Source of the DNA: Spironucleus salmonicida
Taxonomy: Eukaryota > Fornicata > Diplomonadida > Hexamitidae
Direction: 5' to 3'
Length of the DNA: 64,000 bases
NCBI GenBank assembly: GCA_000497125.2
Contig: CM035322.1
Location: 1,372,001 to 1,436,000, forward strand
Shown here: positions 31,942-47,022 of the stretch, one piece after another
Position numbering within the stretch: position 1 is the first letter of the stretch
Layout: every line of letters starts with the position of its first letter
Notes under the pieces: generated by a model
Told to the model about the DNA's origin: nothing
Database searches by the model: none
Seen by the model: the letters and a program-made list of their open reading frames with translations, nothing else
Position numbers and translations under genes: made by a program

Positions 31942-34542
31942 ATGCAGGGCCGTCACTCAAAGTTAGGTAAAGGACGTAAGGATATGTATTATTACTTAGC
32001 CAAAGAAACTGGTTATCGCTCTCGTGCAGCTTTTAAATTATTATAATTAGAAAAGAAGTATGGTTTCCTTTCAGATAGTAAGACATGCTTAGATTTATGC
32101 GCTGCTCCAGGTGGTTGGTCTCAAGTAGCCGTCAAACATATGCCAGTTGGATCTAGAGTTATTGCTGTTGATTTAGATCCCATTAAAGATATATCTGGAG
32201 TTACTGCTTTTTAGGGCGATATTACGACAGAGACCACTAGCAACTAAATTAATAAGATTTTAAATGGTGCCATGATTGATGTTTGCGTACATGATGGGGC
32301 TCCTAATGCTTCAGGTGATTATGGACAAGATTCGTATATTTAAAATATTTTAGTTTTATGGGCATTAAAACTTGCTATAAAACATTTAAAGAAAGGTGGT
32401 ACTTTTGTTACAAAAATATTCAGAAATTCTGAATTTTTACAGTTATAGTATGTTTTTAAATAACTTTTTGATAAAGTTGAGACTACTAAGCCCAAATCGT
32501 CACGTGATACTTCCGCCGAAATATTCACAGTATGCTAAGGTTTCAAAAATGTTGAAATTGATGAAAAAATGCTTGATCCCGATGTTGTTTTAAAAGTTGA
32601 AAAATAAGAAAAAGTTGAAAACTTAAAAGGTTTAGTTCAGAAGTTAGATTTGAATACCAAACATAGAACCGGATATGATGATGAATTAACTAAAAAGTAT
32701 TTTGATGTCCTATCTTTTGTTATTTCACCATCTCCAATTGGTTTATTAGCAAAAGCTGGCGAAATCTGTTTCACAGATGATATTTCTACAGACTATCGTT
32801 TTAAACCTCTTGTGAAGTAAATAGAAGGTGATGGTGTAAAGTTTAACAAGCGAATCATTAATTCAATCTAAGAGTATAATAGAATTTAGGAACTTATTAA
32901 ATAGTTAGTACCTAGCGAAGTTGGATAGCTTCTATAGGACGTTAAGGTATTGTCAAAAAGAGATTTGCGAATACTTTTAAAGTGGAGAGAAACGGTTTTG
33001 TCAGAAGTATGTGCTTAGACTGCTATTAATGAAGTTAGATAAGTTGCGGAATTTGAAGAAGAGGAAGTTCAAGAAGATCTAAACCCAGCTTAGAAGTAAG
33101 AAAAAGCTCTATAAGACCAAATTATTAGCAGAGAAAAACAAGCTGTTAGATAAGATAAGAGGACTATCAAAAAGTAAGCCAAAAAGTTGGCAACATTCGA
33201 TGGCGAGAATGTTGACGATATGGCTTCAATGTACTTAAGAAAAGATCTATTTACTATTAAGCAAGCAACAGCTGAGTTCAGAGAAGGCGAAATCTGTGCA
33301 GACTAAGACCAATCAGATTCTGACATCAACGATCCATCGAGACAGAAAATTGGTCACGATATCGAAGTAAACATTGATGCTGACTAAGAGCAGTATCTTG
33401 ATTAGGTTGATGAAAATCTTGATTTCTATTATACATAGTACGCTGATAAGCGTTAAAAACGTGAAAATCGTCTTAAAGAACTTGAAGAAATGGAAAGAAA
33501 AGCCAAAGGTCACGCAGACATTAGAACAGCTGCAGAAGAGTGGTTTAAACAGCGTGAATTCGTTCAAGAAGCTGAGAAGTCTTAGAATTCAGAAGATTTC
33601 AACACCTCCGACGAAGAATTTGCAAATCAATTCCCACTACCAAGAGACCTTTTATCCCGAACAAAAGCCCATGAAAAACGTGTTAAAATGATAGCAAAAC
33701 AGGCCAAAGAACTTGCAAAATCTAGTAAGCAACTTGATGCATTAAAGGACGAGCACCGGTTTGGTGATGTTGGCATCACTGCTACAAAAGATTTTGAAAA
33801 TATGAAAAAAGCTTATGGTATCACCAAAGAAACAGGATTAGGTGAGATTGAAATTTTGAAAAAAGGCGAAGCCGAAGAAGAAGAGGATGTTTATGAAGAC
33901 GAAATAGAAGATGTTTTGGAGGCTGAAACTGAAGCTTTAGACGAAGAAGTTCCAAAATTCAAAGAGGCGAGTCTAGGCAAACAACTTTCTAAAGGTTAAA
34001 TTGAGGCGACTGCTACAAAAATTGCTTTGGCATCATGCATGACCCACAGAAAACGTAGAAGAGAACTGGAAGAATCTGGATACAACAGGCATACTTTCTA
34101 TTTAGATGACGGTGATTAGTTACCAAAATGGTTTTAGGAAGACGAAAAGAAGCACTGCTAGCCGATTAGGCCTTTGAACAGCGATGAGATTTAATAAATT
34201 AAACAAAAGTTATAAGATATGCAGACACAGCCAAGAACAAAGAAGGAGCGTGAAGCTATTGCGCGTAAGAAAGTTAGGACAAATTAGGCCTATACAGCTG
34301 TTTAAGAGAAGACTCAACAAATTATTAATAGAGAAGATTTGACAGAAAGAGAAAAAGTTAAATAGTTAAAATCAGTTTAGAGCAAGCTTTAATAGAAATA
34401 ACAGAAAAAGAGAGTTGTATATAGTAATATTCATAAGGACGTAGCGTCAACTGCTAAAAGTAATAGAAACACTATTTATGTAGATAAACGTGGTAAGAAA
34501 GATTTGAGATAGGAAAAGATCAGAAAAAGAAGAGGGTATTGA
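31942..34542 (+). CDS. SPB1: Spb1-like rRNA 2'-O-methyltransferase (FtsJ + Spb1 C-terminal)
   Basis: 866 aa, about the size of yeast Spb1 (841). It methylates ribose in 25S/28S rRNA during 60S assembly in the nucleolus. The N-terminus is [20 protein letters not shown], with the catalytic Lys of the K-D-K-E tetrad and the family's RxKDxYYxLAKExGYRSRxAFKL pattern, followed by the SAM motif [14 protein letters not shown] (50-63), [24 protein letters not shown] and [11 protein letters not shown] long charged, helical middle precedes the C-terminal Spb1 domain with [40 protein letters not shown] and a basic end with [13 protein letters not shown] and [10 protein letters not shown]. FtsJ-only paralogues lack this C-terminal half, which makes the call firm. 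The start is at CCACAATG. Confidence 0.93.
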
Positions 34543-34677
34543 GTTATTTTACAGAGAAACATTATTAATTTTATTATATATAGTACTAATATTTGACATA
34601 AAAATTATTATATATTTAAAAACTCACGTAAACCACAATCTTGGTTCTATTTAAAATGTAATATTATATGAATATAA

Positions 34678-35729
<1,052 letters not shown>

Positions 35730-35877
35730 ATTATAATTTTTGTTCTAAATATTTGTGTTGGGTCATTATAATTCTACTTTCCATAATACTCTAATGCTAG
35801 AATTTTTATAATGATTTTTGCTATGTTGCTTTAATATTTTATGTTATTGTTTGTATATATACATTTCCATTCCTATT

Positions 35878-36831
35878 ATGGACTTCTAACAAATTTTTGA
35901 TTTACTTCTAGAAGATAGGTAGGTAGGTTAGGAAGTTGAGTTAGAAGAGGAATTAGTCATGAAAGTATGTTAAAAATTTTAAGAGGTTTACTAAAATCAG
36001 TCTGCAGTTCAAGATATAACTTCAGAATAATGCTATATTGTAGGAGATGTTCATGGTTAATTTTATGACGTAGTTAACTATTTTAAGACACTTGCTTTGC
36101 CATCTGTTGCAAATTATATATTTCTTGGAGATTACGTAGATAGAGGTGTTCAATCCGTGGAAACTGTTATGCTTTTATTTTTGGCTAAAATTTTATTCCC
36201 ATCTAATATTACGCTTTTAAGAGGAAATCATGAACAGGAGTCTTAGTGTTGCAGTCAAAACTACGCATTTCCTTTTATTACTGAGGTCGAAGAACGATTT
36301 GATAATTATGAGTCTGTCATGAAAGTATTCCTACGTTCATTTGAATTTTTACCTCTAGTTGCAGTTCTTAATAAAAAAGTATTATGCGTTCATGGATGCA
36401 TCCCTTCATTTATTCGGTCTTTAAATCCGTATAGAGAGATAAATTTACCTGTTTAATCTAATTAGCTTTAGAGTAATATAATTTAACATTTATTGTGGTC
36501 AGATATTGTTAGGACTGCCATTATTGATGCTGAAATTGAATTTAATGGCGAAGTTTTCTCTATCACATCTAACCCAAGGCGAGGTGTTGGTGAGTAAGTT
36601 CCAGAGGGGAAAATTTTGAAATTTTTAGAAGAAAATAATATGGAAGTTTTGTTTAGAGGCCATGAGGCTGCTAGGGATGGTGCAGAAATAGGAGTTTCTG
36701 GACGTGTTTTTACAATATTTGGAGCCACAAACTACTATAAAACAAACTAATGTGATGGAGCAGTTGTAGCTTTAATCGATGGCGAAACTATTAATTTTGA
36801 GATATTCAGATCAGATTATGTTGAAAAGTGA
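35878..36831 (+). CDS. PPP-family serine/threonine protein phosphatase
   Basis: 317 aa. Metal-binding motifs are in place: GDVHG at 57-61, GDYVDRG at 84-90, RGNHEQE at 116-122 and, further on, [12 protein letters not shown]. The family's HGGLSP loop reads HGCIPS (His172), and the tail is short with no autoinhibitory or regulatory domain. Overall length equals a bare PP1/PP2A catalytic core. The region between GNHE and the C-terminus is divergent (several Cys; [11 protein letters not shown]), so this is a lineage-specific PPP, not a typical PP1, PP2A or PP2B. It ends 11 bp from the convergent NADH oxidase gene. Confidence 0.85.
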
Positions 36832-36842
36832 ACTCTATATAT

Positions 36843-38330
36843 TCACTCTATTTGTTCATCTAACTATTATTTTTCAAATCGAGGTACCTATAAAAATGCC
36901 GCCAAGCATACTTTTTACAATATATGCATAAAAGGCCCGATATTCGAATTTGACGATATTTCTATCATTGAAAGCTCCTAAATTGTCATATTTTATGATA
37001 TTGCCATTGATACCAGATCAACTAACCCAGTAGAGTCGCGAGTTCCCATAATTTAGCACCCTAATATTTTAAATGTAACCTCTGAAAAAATTATAATAAT
37101 AGATGAAATATCATCTTCAGTTGGAGTAAAATTTCGTATTATATCTTCTGAAAGCATAATTTTAGCAATATTTTATATTCCCATTGTATCAGAAGATATA
37201 CCTGTGCACGCTAATGCAAAACTAAAAATTTATATCCCAAATGAACCCTGCGTACCTTACATAGTGATATCTTTTCCTAAAATCTGATATGCTGCTACAG
37301 CACCTTATCTAATAGCATGCGTAGCTAAAGGTAAATACAAATCTTACTTAACTGAATTATTAAATATTTAGCAGCAATCCCCAGCTGCATACACATTAAG
37401 AATACTAGTTTCTTGTTTTGAATTAACTTAAAGAGCTGTATTATTATGTTTCAATATTTTCAAATTATCACTTTATAATACCATTTTAGTATTTGGTGAG
37501 AAACCTGCAGCTAGTATAACAAATTCAGCTTCAATTTATTGGTCTCCAAATAAAATACATACTCCAGTATCAGTAGATTCGACAGATTTGATCTATTGTC
37601 CAAGAAAAAGTTCTGCACCTTTCGTCAGAAATTCATCCTAAATAATATCGGTATAAAACTCTTCAAAATATTTTTACATTATTCTTTATGACTGGTCTAT
37701 TAGCTTTACTTTGGCTTTAACTTCCGTAAGTGCATATGCCAGCTCTGTACCAATGTGGCCAGCTCCTAAAATTGCTACGGTTTTGAATTTTAGTTTCAGC
37801 AATTTAAGAGTGTCATTATAATTTTTACAAAATAGAATTCTGGGAGAATTCATTTTGATAAGTTTTGGTAAATACTGTTTTGAGCCTGTCGCTATAATTA
37901 ATTTATCATAATTGATACTACCTAGTAAACACGTAGATTAATTTTTAAAATACACTATCCTTGCTCCATAATCAATCTATTAGACTTCTGTATTATCTTA
38001 AACCTCAATATCTAATGATTTTAATGTTGCAATTGAGTTATAGAACATTTAATTTAAATTTGTGCATACTCCCATAAGAGCCAAATGAATTCCGCATGAT
38101 AGAAATGAAATAGTTTAATTTTTTTCAAAAATCGTTATTTGGATTGCTTTGGACCCATTTCTTAAGACTGCAGCCGCTACTGTTCCTGCATGAGTGCATC
38201 CAATAATGACAACGTGATTTGATACCTATTTCTATATTATTGGTATATCTAAATCTAAACTTAAATCTATATCTTTTTCATTTTAAAACTTGGGTTAGGC
38301 ATACTAAAGTTATATTTGTCCACATCCCAT
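36843..38330 (-). CDS. NADH oxidase-like flavoprotein, copy 1, MGC N-terminus
   Basis: 495 aa. It belongs to the pyridine nucleotide-disulphide reductase family and in diplomonads reduces O2 at the expense of NADH. An N-terminal extension of 38 residues begins MGCGQIQLQ (Gly2/Cys3 acylation motif). FAD-binding HVVIIGCTHAGTVAA follows at about 39-53, the redox-active cysteine (Cys79) in FLSCGIHLAL, the second dinucleotide fold in TVAILGAGHIGTELAYAL, and the FAD-contact segment NVYAAGDCC. The C-terminal dimer domain contains LAC-TGIS and a stretch of altered, shorter loops. It is a tandem paralogue of the next gene (183 bp apart, same strand) with many TAA/TAG Gln codons, whereas its partner is more GC-rich. 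Confidence 0.9.
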
Positions 38331-38513
38331 TCACAAATTACTACAATTTCATCTTATTCTATATATAATTTAATCTGCACTAAAAACGCAAAAAATCATA
38401 CATCATAAATTATATAAAATTAATAATAATGTTATTGTTTATAGTTAGAATACTCTGATAGAGTATTAAATCGTTTTAATAAAAAGTGATAAATGTTTAA
38501 TACAATATGTCAC

Positions 38514-40019
38514 TCATTGATTTTAAGACAAAACTTACTAAGACCCCTCATCGTCAGTATTTTCTAAGAATACTGGAATTTAAATTGAAGAAACTAAACA
38601 TATCTATTATACTAAAGATAAAAACTGGGAAATTCTTGGATTGTAACACCACTCCGACATTCCAAGTTCATTAACTGTCATATTTGCACTAATAGCCAGT
38701 GAAACTACATCGATAAACCCAGTTAAGTCGAGCGAAGATATCACTTAGCAACCTAAAATTGCACGTGATTCTTCATTATATAACAGCGTTATTGAGCCAA
38801 TAAAATCATCGTTGTGTTAAAAATTACGAATTATTTACTCTGAAAGCACGAGTTTTGACACATTTTTCATTTACTAATGTGCAGCTTCTTCCATACTCAG
38901 CCCTGTACATGCGATGCAATAATCAAAAATATGCATTCCAAAAGACCCCTACGTGCCATGTGCTTATATATGTTCATACCCAAGCATCTAGTATGCAGCA
39001 ATTGTACCCTACCTGATCGCATTTGTAGCAAGCGGAGAGTAAACGTTACTTTAGCTAATATTATGACGAATACAGCAACAATCACCGGCGGCATAAACGT
39101 TCGCAATACTAGTTTCCTGCTTTGAATTTACATCAATAACGTAATTAGTATGTTTCATCTGCTTCAAAACATCTGACTAGAAAACAATTTTGTTATTCGG
39201 TGCGAATCCGGCTGCCAGAATCACGTAATCCACCTCGATTCGCTATTTACCGTATACAATCTCAACTCCATTTTCTGTGCAGTTCACATCCTTGATTTCA
39301 TCATTCAAAAGAATTTTGCAGCCCCGCTCCTCGAATTGCTCTTCAAGTATATCGGTATAAAAGTCAATAAAATACTTTTAAAGAATTCTAGAGGATTAGT
39401 CAATTAGGTAGACCTGACTATTGGACACAGTGAACGCATATGCAAGCTCCGCTCCGATTGGCCCAGCACCCAATATTGCAATTTTCGAGTCCCGAAGAGC
39501 GAGCAATTTATGAGTATCGTCATAGTTTTTGCACCATAAAATACGGTTATTTGCGTTGCGAAGGAAACGCGGAATCTACGGTTTTGAGCCTAGCGAAATA
39601 ATCAATTTGTCGTACTCTTCTGTCAAAAGTTAGTCAGTTCTTAGGTCTTTGTAGAAGACTGTTCTTGTACCGTAATCAATTTATTACACCTCACAGAGAT
39701 AGTTTACGATAATACCACTTTGTTTCAAGTTGTCTACTGAGTTATAGAACATTTTGTCAATGTTTGCGCAGTTATCCATGATGGCCAGGTGAATCCCACA
39801 TTATAGGAAAGAAATGCAGTTATTTCGCTCGAAAACTGTTATTTTCATGCGCTTGTCGAAGTTTCGAAGCGTGACGGCGGCTGCCGTGCCTGCATGAGCA
39901 GATCCAATGATACACACTCGAAGTGGAGTTATTTTCTTAGCTAGTACTGGCTTTTCTAAGTTTTCTTCATATAGGATATCATTGGGAGGTTTTTGGGAAA
40001 GCTAGGTGGCACAGCCCAT
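38514..40019 (-). CDS. NADH oxidase-like flavoprotein, copy 2, MGC N-terminus
   Basis: 501 aa, collinear with copy 1. It starts MGCATQLSQKP, again Gly2/Cys3, with a 34-residue extension that is otherwise unlike that of copy 1. Visible: RVCIIGSAHAGTAAA (FAD), Cys74 in FLQCGIHLAI, LGSKPQIPRFLRN, KIAILGAGPIGAELAYAF (NADH) and NVYAAGDCC (FAD). The C-terminal domain holds IACTGLSMEEA and WCYNPRISQFL. Both key glycine motifs are more canonical than in copy 1 (GAGPIG against GAGHIG), so this is probably the enzymatically standard copy. It lies 25 bp downstream of the prefoldin gene on the same strand. Confidence 0.92.
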
Positions 40020-40044
40020 TTAAATTAAAGAAAAGTAAAATCTC

Positions 40045-40401
40045 TCATTCGCCTCTTTATGCTGTTTTAATCATTTCCTCAACTTTTGACTCAGCTTCTT
40101 TAACCTTACCGCTAACATAGGAAATAGTTCCAGTAATAAGCTGAATATCTTTCTTATCTTTCTCAGTATTGACATTCATAACTTACTTTAGTTCATCAGT
40201 ATTCATGACAAAGTAAGCTTTACCAGCATTTTTATAAAGGGTAGCTGAAGGAGACTCATTTAAAGCATTCAAAGTTACATCGCGGTGTTTAACCTCAGCA
40301 TTCAATTACTGAAGTTATCCCTATAACTATTCTTATTGACGCATAAATGCTAACATTGATGACTGAGCATTAACAAATTCTTATTAAAAGTTACCGTCCA
40401 T
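40045..40401 (-). CDS. prefoldin beta-type subunit (PFD1-like)
   Basis: 118 aa, the usual length. Two coiled-coil arms (QQEQLQGQLQQLNAEVKHRD and the C-terminal TISYVSGKVKEAESKVEEMI) flank a beta-hairpin region with LYKNAGKAYFVMNTDEL, which matches PFD1/beta-prefoldin (x-Y-x-x-x-G-x-x-F). Prefoldin hands nascent actin and tubulin to the CCT chaperonin; the TXNDC9-like gene in this window acts on the same machine. It is divergent from the coiled-coil gene (84 bp between starts). Confidence 0.75.
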
Positions 40402-40485
40402 TTCAAAATTTATGGAACGATTACTTAAAATCATTATATTATTATTATACGATATTATATATAACCGCGCTATTTGAATTACAAA

Positions 40486-43400
40486 ATGTCTATGTACTCA
40501 GAATCTAATTTCGGCTCATCATCGTTAATACGAAAGGCTACAAAGGTGCCTGCAAAAAAAACTTTAAAATCCCCATCTGGATTGAAGAAGTCTGCCACAA
40601 CAAAACTTAAATCAGCAAAATCTAGTAGTGTCAATGTACTCTAAACAGATCGAATTGAAGAATTGGAGGATGACCTCTAGTAGCTCTAAGAATTTACTGA
40701 GTAACTGTAATCTGAGTTGTAGGATAAAGTGCGTGGATATGAATAACTTCTTACATAACAAAAAGAAAAAACAAGCACTATAGTATAATAAAATTCTCGA
40801 GATATCAAAGAATAAAAATAGTAAATAGAATAAAAAGCAGAAGAAATTAAACATTTTTAAGACGAAAAATCCCAGCTTATGGCTAAACTTTAATAGTAAA
40901 ATTTTGATATTTAATCAAACATCAATTTAATTTAAAATCATGAAAAATAATATATGTAAATAGAGTTTGACTTCAATAATTTAAAAGCATAACTTTCGGA
41001 GACTTAAAAGAAAACATTGGTCTTTGAATAGGATAATGTTAAACTTTCTTCAATGTTATAAAAGTGCCAATTTACAATCGAGTAGGCTGAACTATCAAGA
41101 TAAAACTTCGATAAAACAATCAGTGATCTTAGTTATGAAAAAGCTGAATTAGAAACGACACTAAATAAATATAAGGTGAATGTTAGTAAAGCAAAAAATA
41201 AAATAACCGAGCTTTCAGAAGAGAATAATTATCTAAAAGAATCAAAGGCTAAGTTTTTAAGCCAATTTTAGAAAGTTAAAGATATGTGTAAAACAAGCTA
41301 AGTTAATTTAAAGGAAGTATAAGAAAAATTTGCGAATTTGGAACATATTGTTTCTTAAAAAGATAAGAAAATAGTAATTTTGTCGGCATAAGTGGATGAT
41401 AACTAAGAAAAAATTAATTAAATGAAATAGTAAGTAACTCAGAAGGTTTAGAAGTAATACTAGGTAAAGCTAGAAGAATTGCATGTTTAAAGTAATTAAA
41501 AAATTCAAGAACTACAGGAAAAACTAGATTTTTAAGTCAAAAAAATGTAAGATGAAAATAACAAAAGCAAAACTTCAGAATAACAAATAATTGATTTACA
41601 AAGTTAAATGTAATAACTGCAAATTTAGTATAATTAAAAGCAATAAGAATACTTGTCTATAAATACATAACTTACAGAATTTAAAGTACGTTGTGCAACT
41701 AAGGATACACTCCTCGAGGATACTCAAGTTTAAATTGAAAAACTAAGGTACCATAGTGTATTTTAATCTAATAATAACGAAAGCTCTACTAGTGAATAAA
41801 AGGGTCAAATTTTGTAGTTAAAGTCGCTGTACGAAGATTTGAAACATAAATTAAATCAAGAGAGAATGAAATAGGACGATCAACATCTATCAAGTTCTTA
41901 AACGGTTATGAATACAGTTAAAGAATTATCTGGTTAGAATACATTATTATAAGATGAATTATTAACTGTTAAGAAATAGTTATAAGAGTAAACTCATACT
42001 TAATAAACTGGATAATAATTATAGCTGTAAGCAAAATAAAAATTAGAAGAAACTGAAAGATAGCTTAAGTATGTTAAGACAGAGCGTGACTAACTATAAT
42101 TTAATAATTAGAGATTGAAAACTGAACTTAATTAAATTTTAGATGATCTGCAAAGAACGTAGTCTAATTATAATTCCTTAGAGCAAACTGTATCTAAGAA
42201 TGATGAAGATGGATCTGTTTAGTTCTTATTAAAGTAATAGAAAGATGAAATGCTTGAAATGCAGAATTAGATAAATGATTATAAAACCTAAATAAATTAA
42301 AGCTTATCATAGTTGTAATTAATTGAAAAAGATAAGGTTGAATTATCTTCAACAATAGAATAATTAGAAAACGAAAAGGATTCACTAAAATAATAAATAA
42401 ATAGTTTAAATGTACAAATTTAGTCATTTAATACGCAATAGTTAGATTTTTAAAACTAAATATAGGTGTTTAACGAATTTAAAGGTAAGCATTTAGATTG
42501 TATGGAAAAATAGCAGTAATTGTCTCAATTTGATCATGAAAATAAAATACTGAAAGCGTAGCTTAAAGAAAAGCATAACGAATTAAAAGAGCTTGTAGTT
42601 TCATAATTATAAGCAAAAGAATAATTATAGGCATAGAAACAATCTTAGGTGATGGTAGCTGAATAATAACTTAATAATGCACCTTAGCATACATCTTAAC
42701 TATCAGAATCATAATTAAATATGAACAAACAGTAATATCTTTGTGAGAATAATCAATGTCCACATTTATAATAAAATGAGCTATTATAGAACATGTTAAC
42801 AGACTTACAAAATAAATACTACACTCTTTAGTAAGATATTACAACATCACAAATAAGTTAGGTTAATTCGATCGAAAGTACGGATCTAGCCAGAATATAA
42901 CAATAATATGAAGAATCGCAAGCAGATCTTCGTAAACTATACGAAGACTAAATGGTTGTTCTTCATGATCAAATTGCAGATTTAACCTTAGAAGTGCAAG
43001 ATTTCAGATAGAAATACCCTTCGCTAGAACAAGAGAGGGATTTCCACCAAATGAAGAATTTTGAACATGAAAATGAAATTTAGTTCTTAAAACAGCAACT
43101 GTCAGACGTATAAAATTAGTACAATCAAGACCTTTCTGAGTAAACAAAATATTAATTTGCAAACGAAAAATTCCAGCAATAAATTATTACTTTATAAAAC
43201 GACATAGATCACTTAAATGAAGCATTAACTGACAAATCTTAATAATCATAAAATCTCTAATTACGCATTACTGATCTCTAATAGCAATTAGAAGACCATA
43301 ATCAAGTTTTAGCCAAAAACAACTAATTAATCCTTGAAAAGCAGCACATCGAATCATCTCTAAACTTAGTTTAATCCAAATTTTCAGAGCAAGAAAACCG

Positions 43401-44733
43401 CCTTCTTTACTTGGCTGAAAAAGAACACCAAATCGTCATTTTGGAGTAAGATTCACAAAATTTGCAGCTTGATATTTTGAATTTCAAGAAAATTAATGAT
43501 GGCTTAACTGTCGAAATTCAGGACAATTTTGCGCAAATTCAGACCCTATAGAAGTAAATTTAAGAAAGTGATGCTCTTCACGCACAATTTTAGACAAAAC
43601 TGCTCAAATTACATTTTTTGGAGTAGGAAAATGCCAAAATGAAAGGAATGAGCGACTAAATTATCGCTCTGACGATTAAATTATCAGCTTTAGAAATGGA
43701 AAAAATCAACCAATCTAAGTATTTAAACGTCGTAACCGAAGAGAAACTGAAGCTATAGTCGTCGAATTTGCTCCTTTTGAACCTCCATAAATCAGCCATT
43801 CAATCGAAGCTTTAGCTTAATTTTACAACTGATATAAGCGCTCTTTATGCCCAAATTCGTGTTAATGACACCCAGAAGTCCTGGAATTTAACGTTGCAAG
43901 AGGTAAAAATGCTGATCGAAGCGAAGTACATTTCGAACAAATCCATGAAAGATTTCGTCCTGAAGTACCTGAATACGCAAATTAAGACCGATCTGACGAC
44001 CTCTTTCCACACCGGCGAGGCCGACTTTTTCCGAATCGAGGAGCTCTCAAACTTCTCGGATTCGCTCAAATTGCAGATCCAGAAGGCCGGAATTGACGAC
44101 TGCGAGGAGCAGTTCGCGATGCTGAAACAGATTTTTCAGCTCGTGAAGCTGCTCCAAAACCACATTTTCGTCATCAAAAATCTGGCCGTTTTGCTCGGAA
44201 TTCCGAGCGATTTCACGCGCGATAAGGCGCTGCTGAACCTGGACTTCCTGACGATTCTGAAGGACGCGCAAAACGCGCAGAATCTGCTCTACTCGCCGCA
44301 CATTTCGGACTACCTTTTCGTGTACTACTACAGCCAGGCCGTGCTCCAGAAGGTCAAGAGCAGCTGGGCGCGCTGCGAATAGCGCGTTGTGGAGCTTCTG
44401 GGCGAGGGGCTCGAGCTCGTGCGGCTTGAAAAATGCGCCGAATTCGGCGCTATCTGCAGCGAGCGCGTGCTGCAACGCGGCGGGTTCCTGCAGCGGACGA
44501 GTTTGTACGCTGGGGACGCGCTGGGGCGGCCGATCGAGCTGGGGGCGTACTACAGCGTTTTGGCGTTCCTGTTCCTGCTGGACGGCTGTGGGTAATGCGG
44601 GACGCGCGTGTGCAGCGGCATGAGCGCGATTTTGGGCGAAAATGACGACCTGGAGTACGAGCTTTTCTATCCTGCGTGGGTAGGCGCCGACGGCGAGGTT
44701 GTGGCCAAGGGTAAAGGTAAGGTAATCAGATGA
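40486..44733 (+). CDS. 1415-aa coiled-coil protein
   Basis: After a basic, Ser-rich head (SLIRKATKVPAKKTLKSPSG) almost 1100 residues are continuous heptad coiled coil, extremely rich in Gln written as TAA/TAG. A globular, hydrophobic C-terminal 300 residues follows (DFFRIEELSNFSDSLKLQIQ, LLGIPSDFTRDKALLNLDFL, RPIELGAYYSVLAFLFLLDG). The base composition changes inside the gene: AT-rich up to about 43850, GC-rich after. No family is identified; the form fits a golgin, a centrosome or basal-body scaffold or a motor adaptor. The frame has no interruption, and two TAA/TAG Gln codons in the GC-rich part (at CGAATAGCGC and GGGTAATGCG) show that the variant code applies there too. Confidence 0.85.
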
Positions 44734-45191
44734 GCTCGGCTGGAAAGCGCGGGTTGGTGATGGGGAAAGTGTTATATGAGTGATGATTTTTGAAAAATTC
44801 TGCTTAATAGATTGTTAAAAGGTTTTAGTAAAGAATTTTACACATGGGGATAAAGTACGGCTAAAAGTAAATAGTGTCGATTTAAGTTTTAAGATTATGA
44901 AACTTGCGAGATTTGGCGAGAAGTGAGAAAGATTTTTTGTCTGGAGAAGTTCAGCACGAGAATTTTTAGTGATGAACAAAATATAGGTAGATAAATCCTT
45001 TATTGGTGTTCATCATGGGTCTGAATTGGACTAGTGAAATTTAAGGATCGCTTACGCTATAAGATCAATGCTAAGTTTGCATTTTATTCTCGAAAATAGT
45101 GGTAAGGGCTGACTATTAAATAATTTTTATGCTAAGTAGATTAATATATTGAGCTTTAAGGATTATAACAATATTAAAATGGAAATATAAG
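44734..45191. other. intergenic between coiled-coil gene and GAPDH copy 2
   Basis: About 450 bp between the two convergent stops. No coding-like frame or RNA gene recognised. The base composition falls from GC-rich to AT-rich across it. Confidence 0.45.
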
Positions 45192-46249
<1,058 letters not shown>

Positions 46250-46473
46250 TTAACTTTAATTATATAAATAATAGATTTGAGTTATAGGAGGTTTTTGTGG
46301 TTTATATAATAACTTAAATATTCTATTGTATATAATAATCATAATATAATAAACTATGTTAATATATTCTTATTTAATTATTAGAATGTTAGATTTATGA
46401 TAGCAATAATTATTAAAAATATTATATTAAATTAAATTGATTACATATCATAAACCATTATTTGAGACATTAA

Positions 46474-47022
46474 ATGTAAAATTTACCAAAACCTAGAGCA
46501 GCATCCCCAGTACGACTGATCAAGCCATAATCTGTTCCCAAACCTGTGCAGCATAGATCATTATCTCCTATTAGAAAAACATCTGCTAAACCTGACTCAT
46601 TTTCAGGGGCAGGTGTTAATTTCTCATCAAGATATGAGTACCTATTACCGAAACCACCTGTAGTATTACTAGAATCTGCATAATTAGCATAAATTCTAAA
46701 TTATACTCCAAGTGATAGAGATCTCCTTTAAGCTGACATATGTGATTTTGATATTAATGTTGAATAGGGTATACCATTTTCTGGTAGCATCAGAGTAGAG
46801 AGAAGATGGGCATAAACTTAACAGTTAAAAGAAAGATAAATTAATGCAGAAATTTATAATAAAATCAAACAAGATTAAATCGCATATAATTATGATTAAG
46901 ACTTTAAAAACTATGAATAAGGCTCTAAATAGTCTATTATGTTAACAGATATAAATAATGATGATTAAGAAGAAATTAAAGAGGTTTAGGATCTTAATGA
47001 TATCCTTCCAGTAACTTAATGA
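46474..47022 (+). CDS. 182-aa hypothetical protein
   Basis: The second codon is TAA (Gln). A basic, Pro/Ser-rich N-terminus (NLPKPRAASPVRLIKPQSVP) is followed by LLPKPPVVLLESAQLAQILN and an acidic C-terminus (INNDDQEEIKEVQDLNDILP). It is largely disordered, and the SP-rich head looks like a phosphorylation target. No family recognised. It is divergent from GAPDH copy 2 (about 270 bp between starts). Confidence 0.6.
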
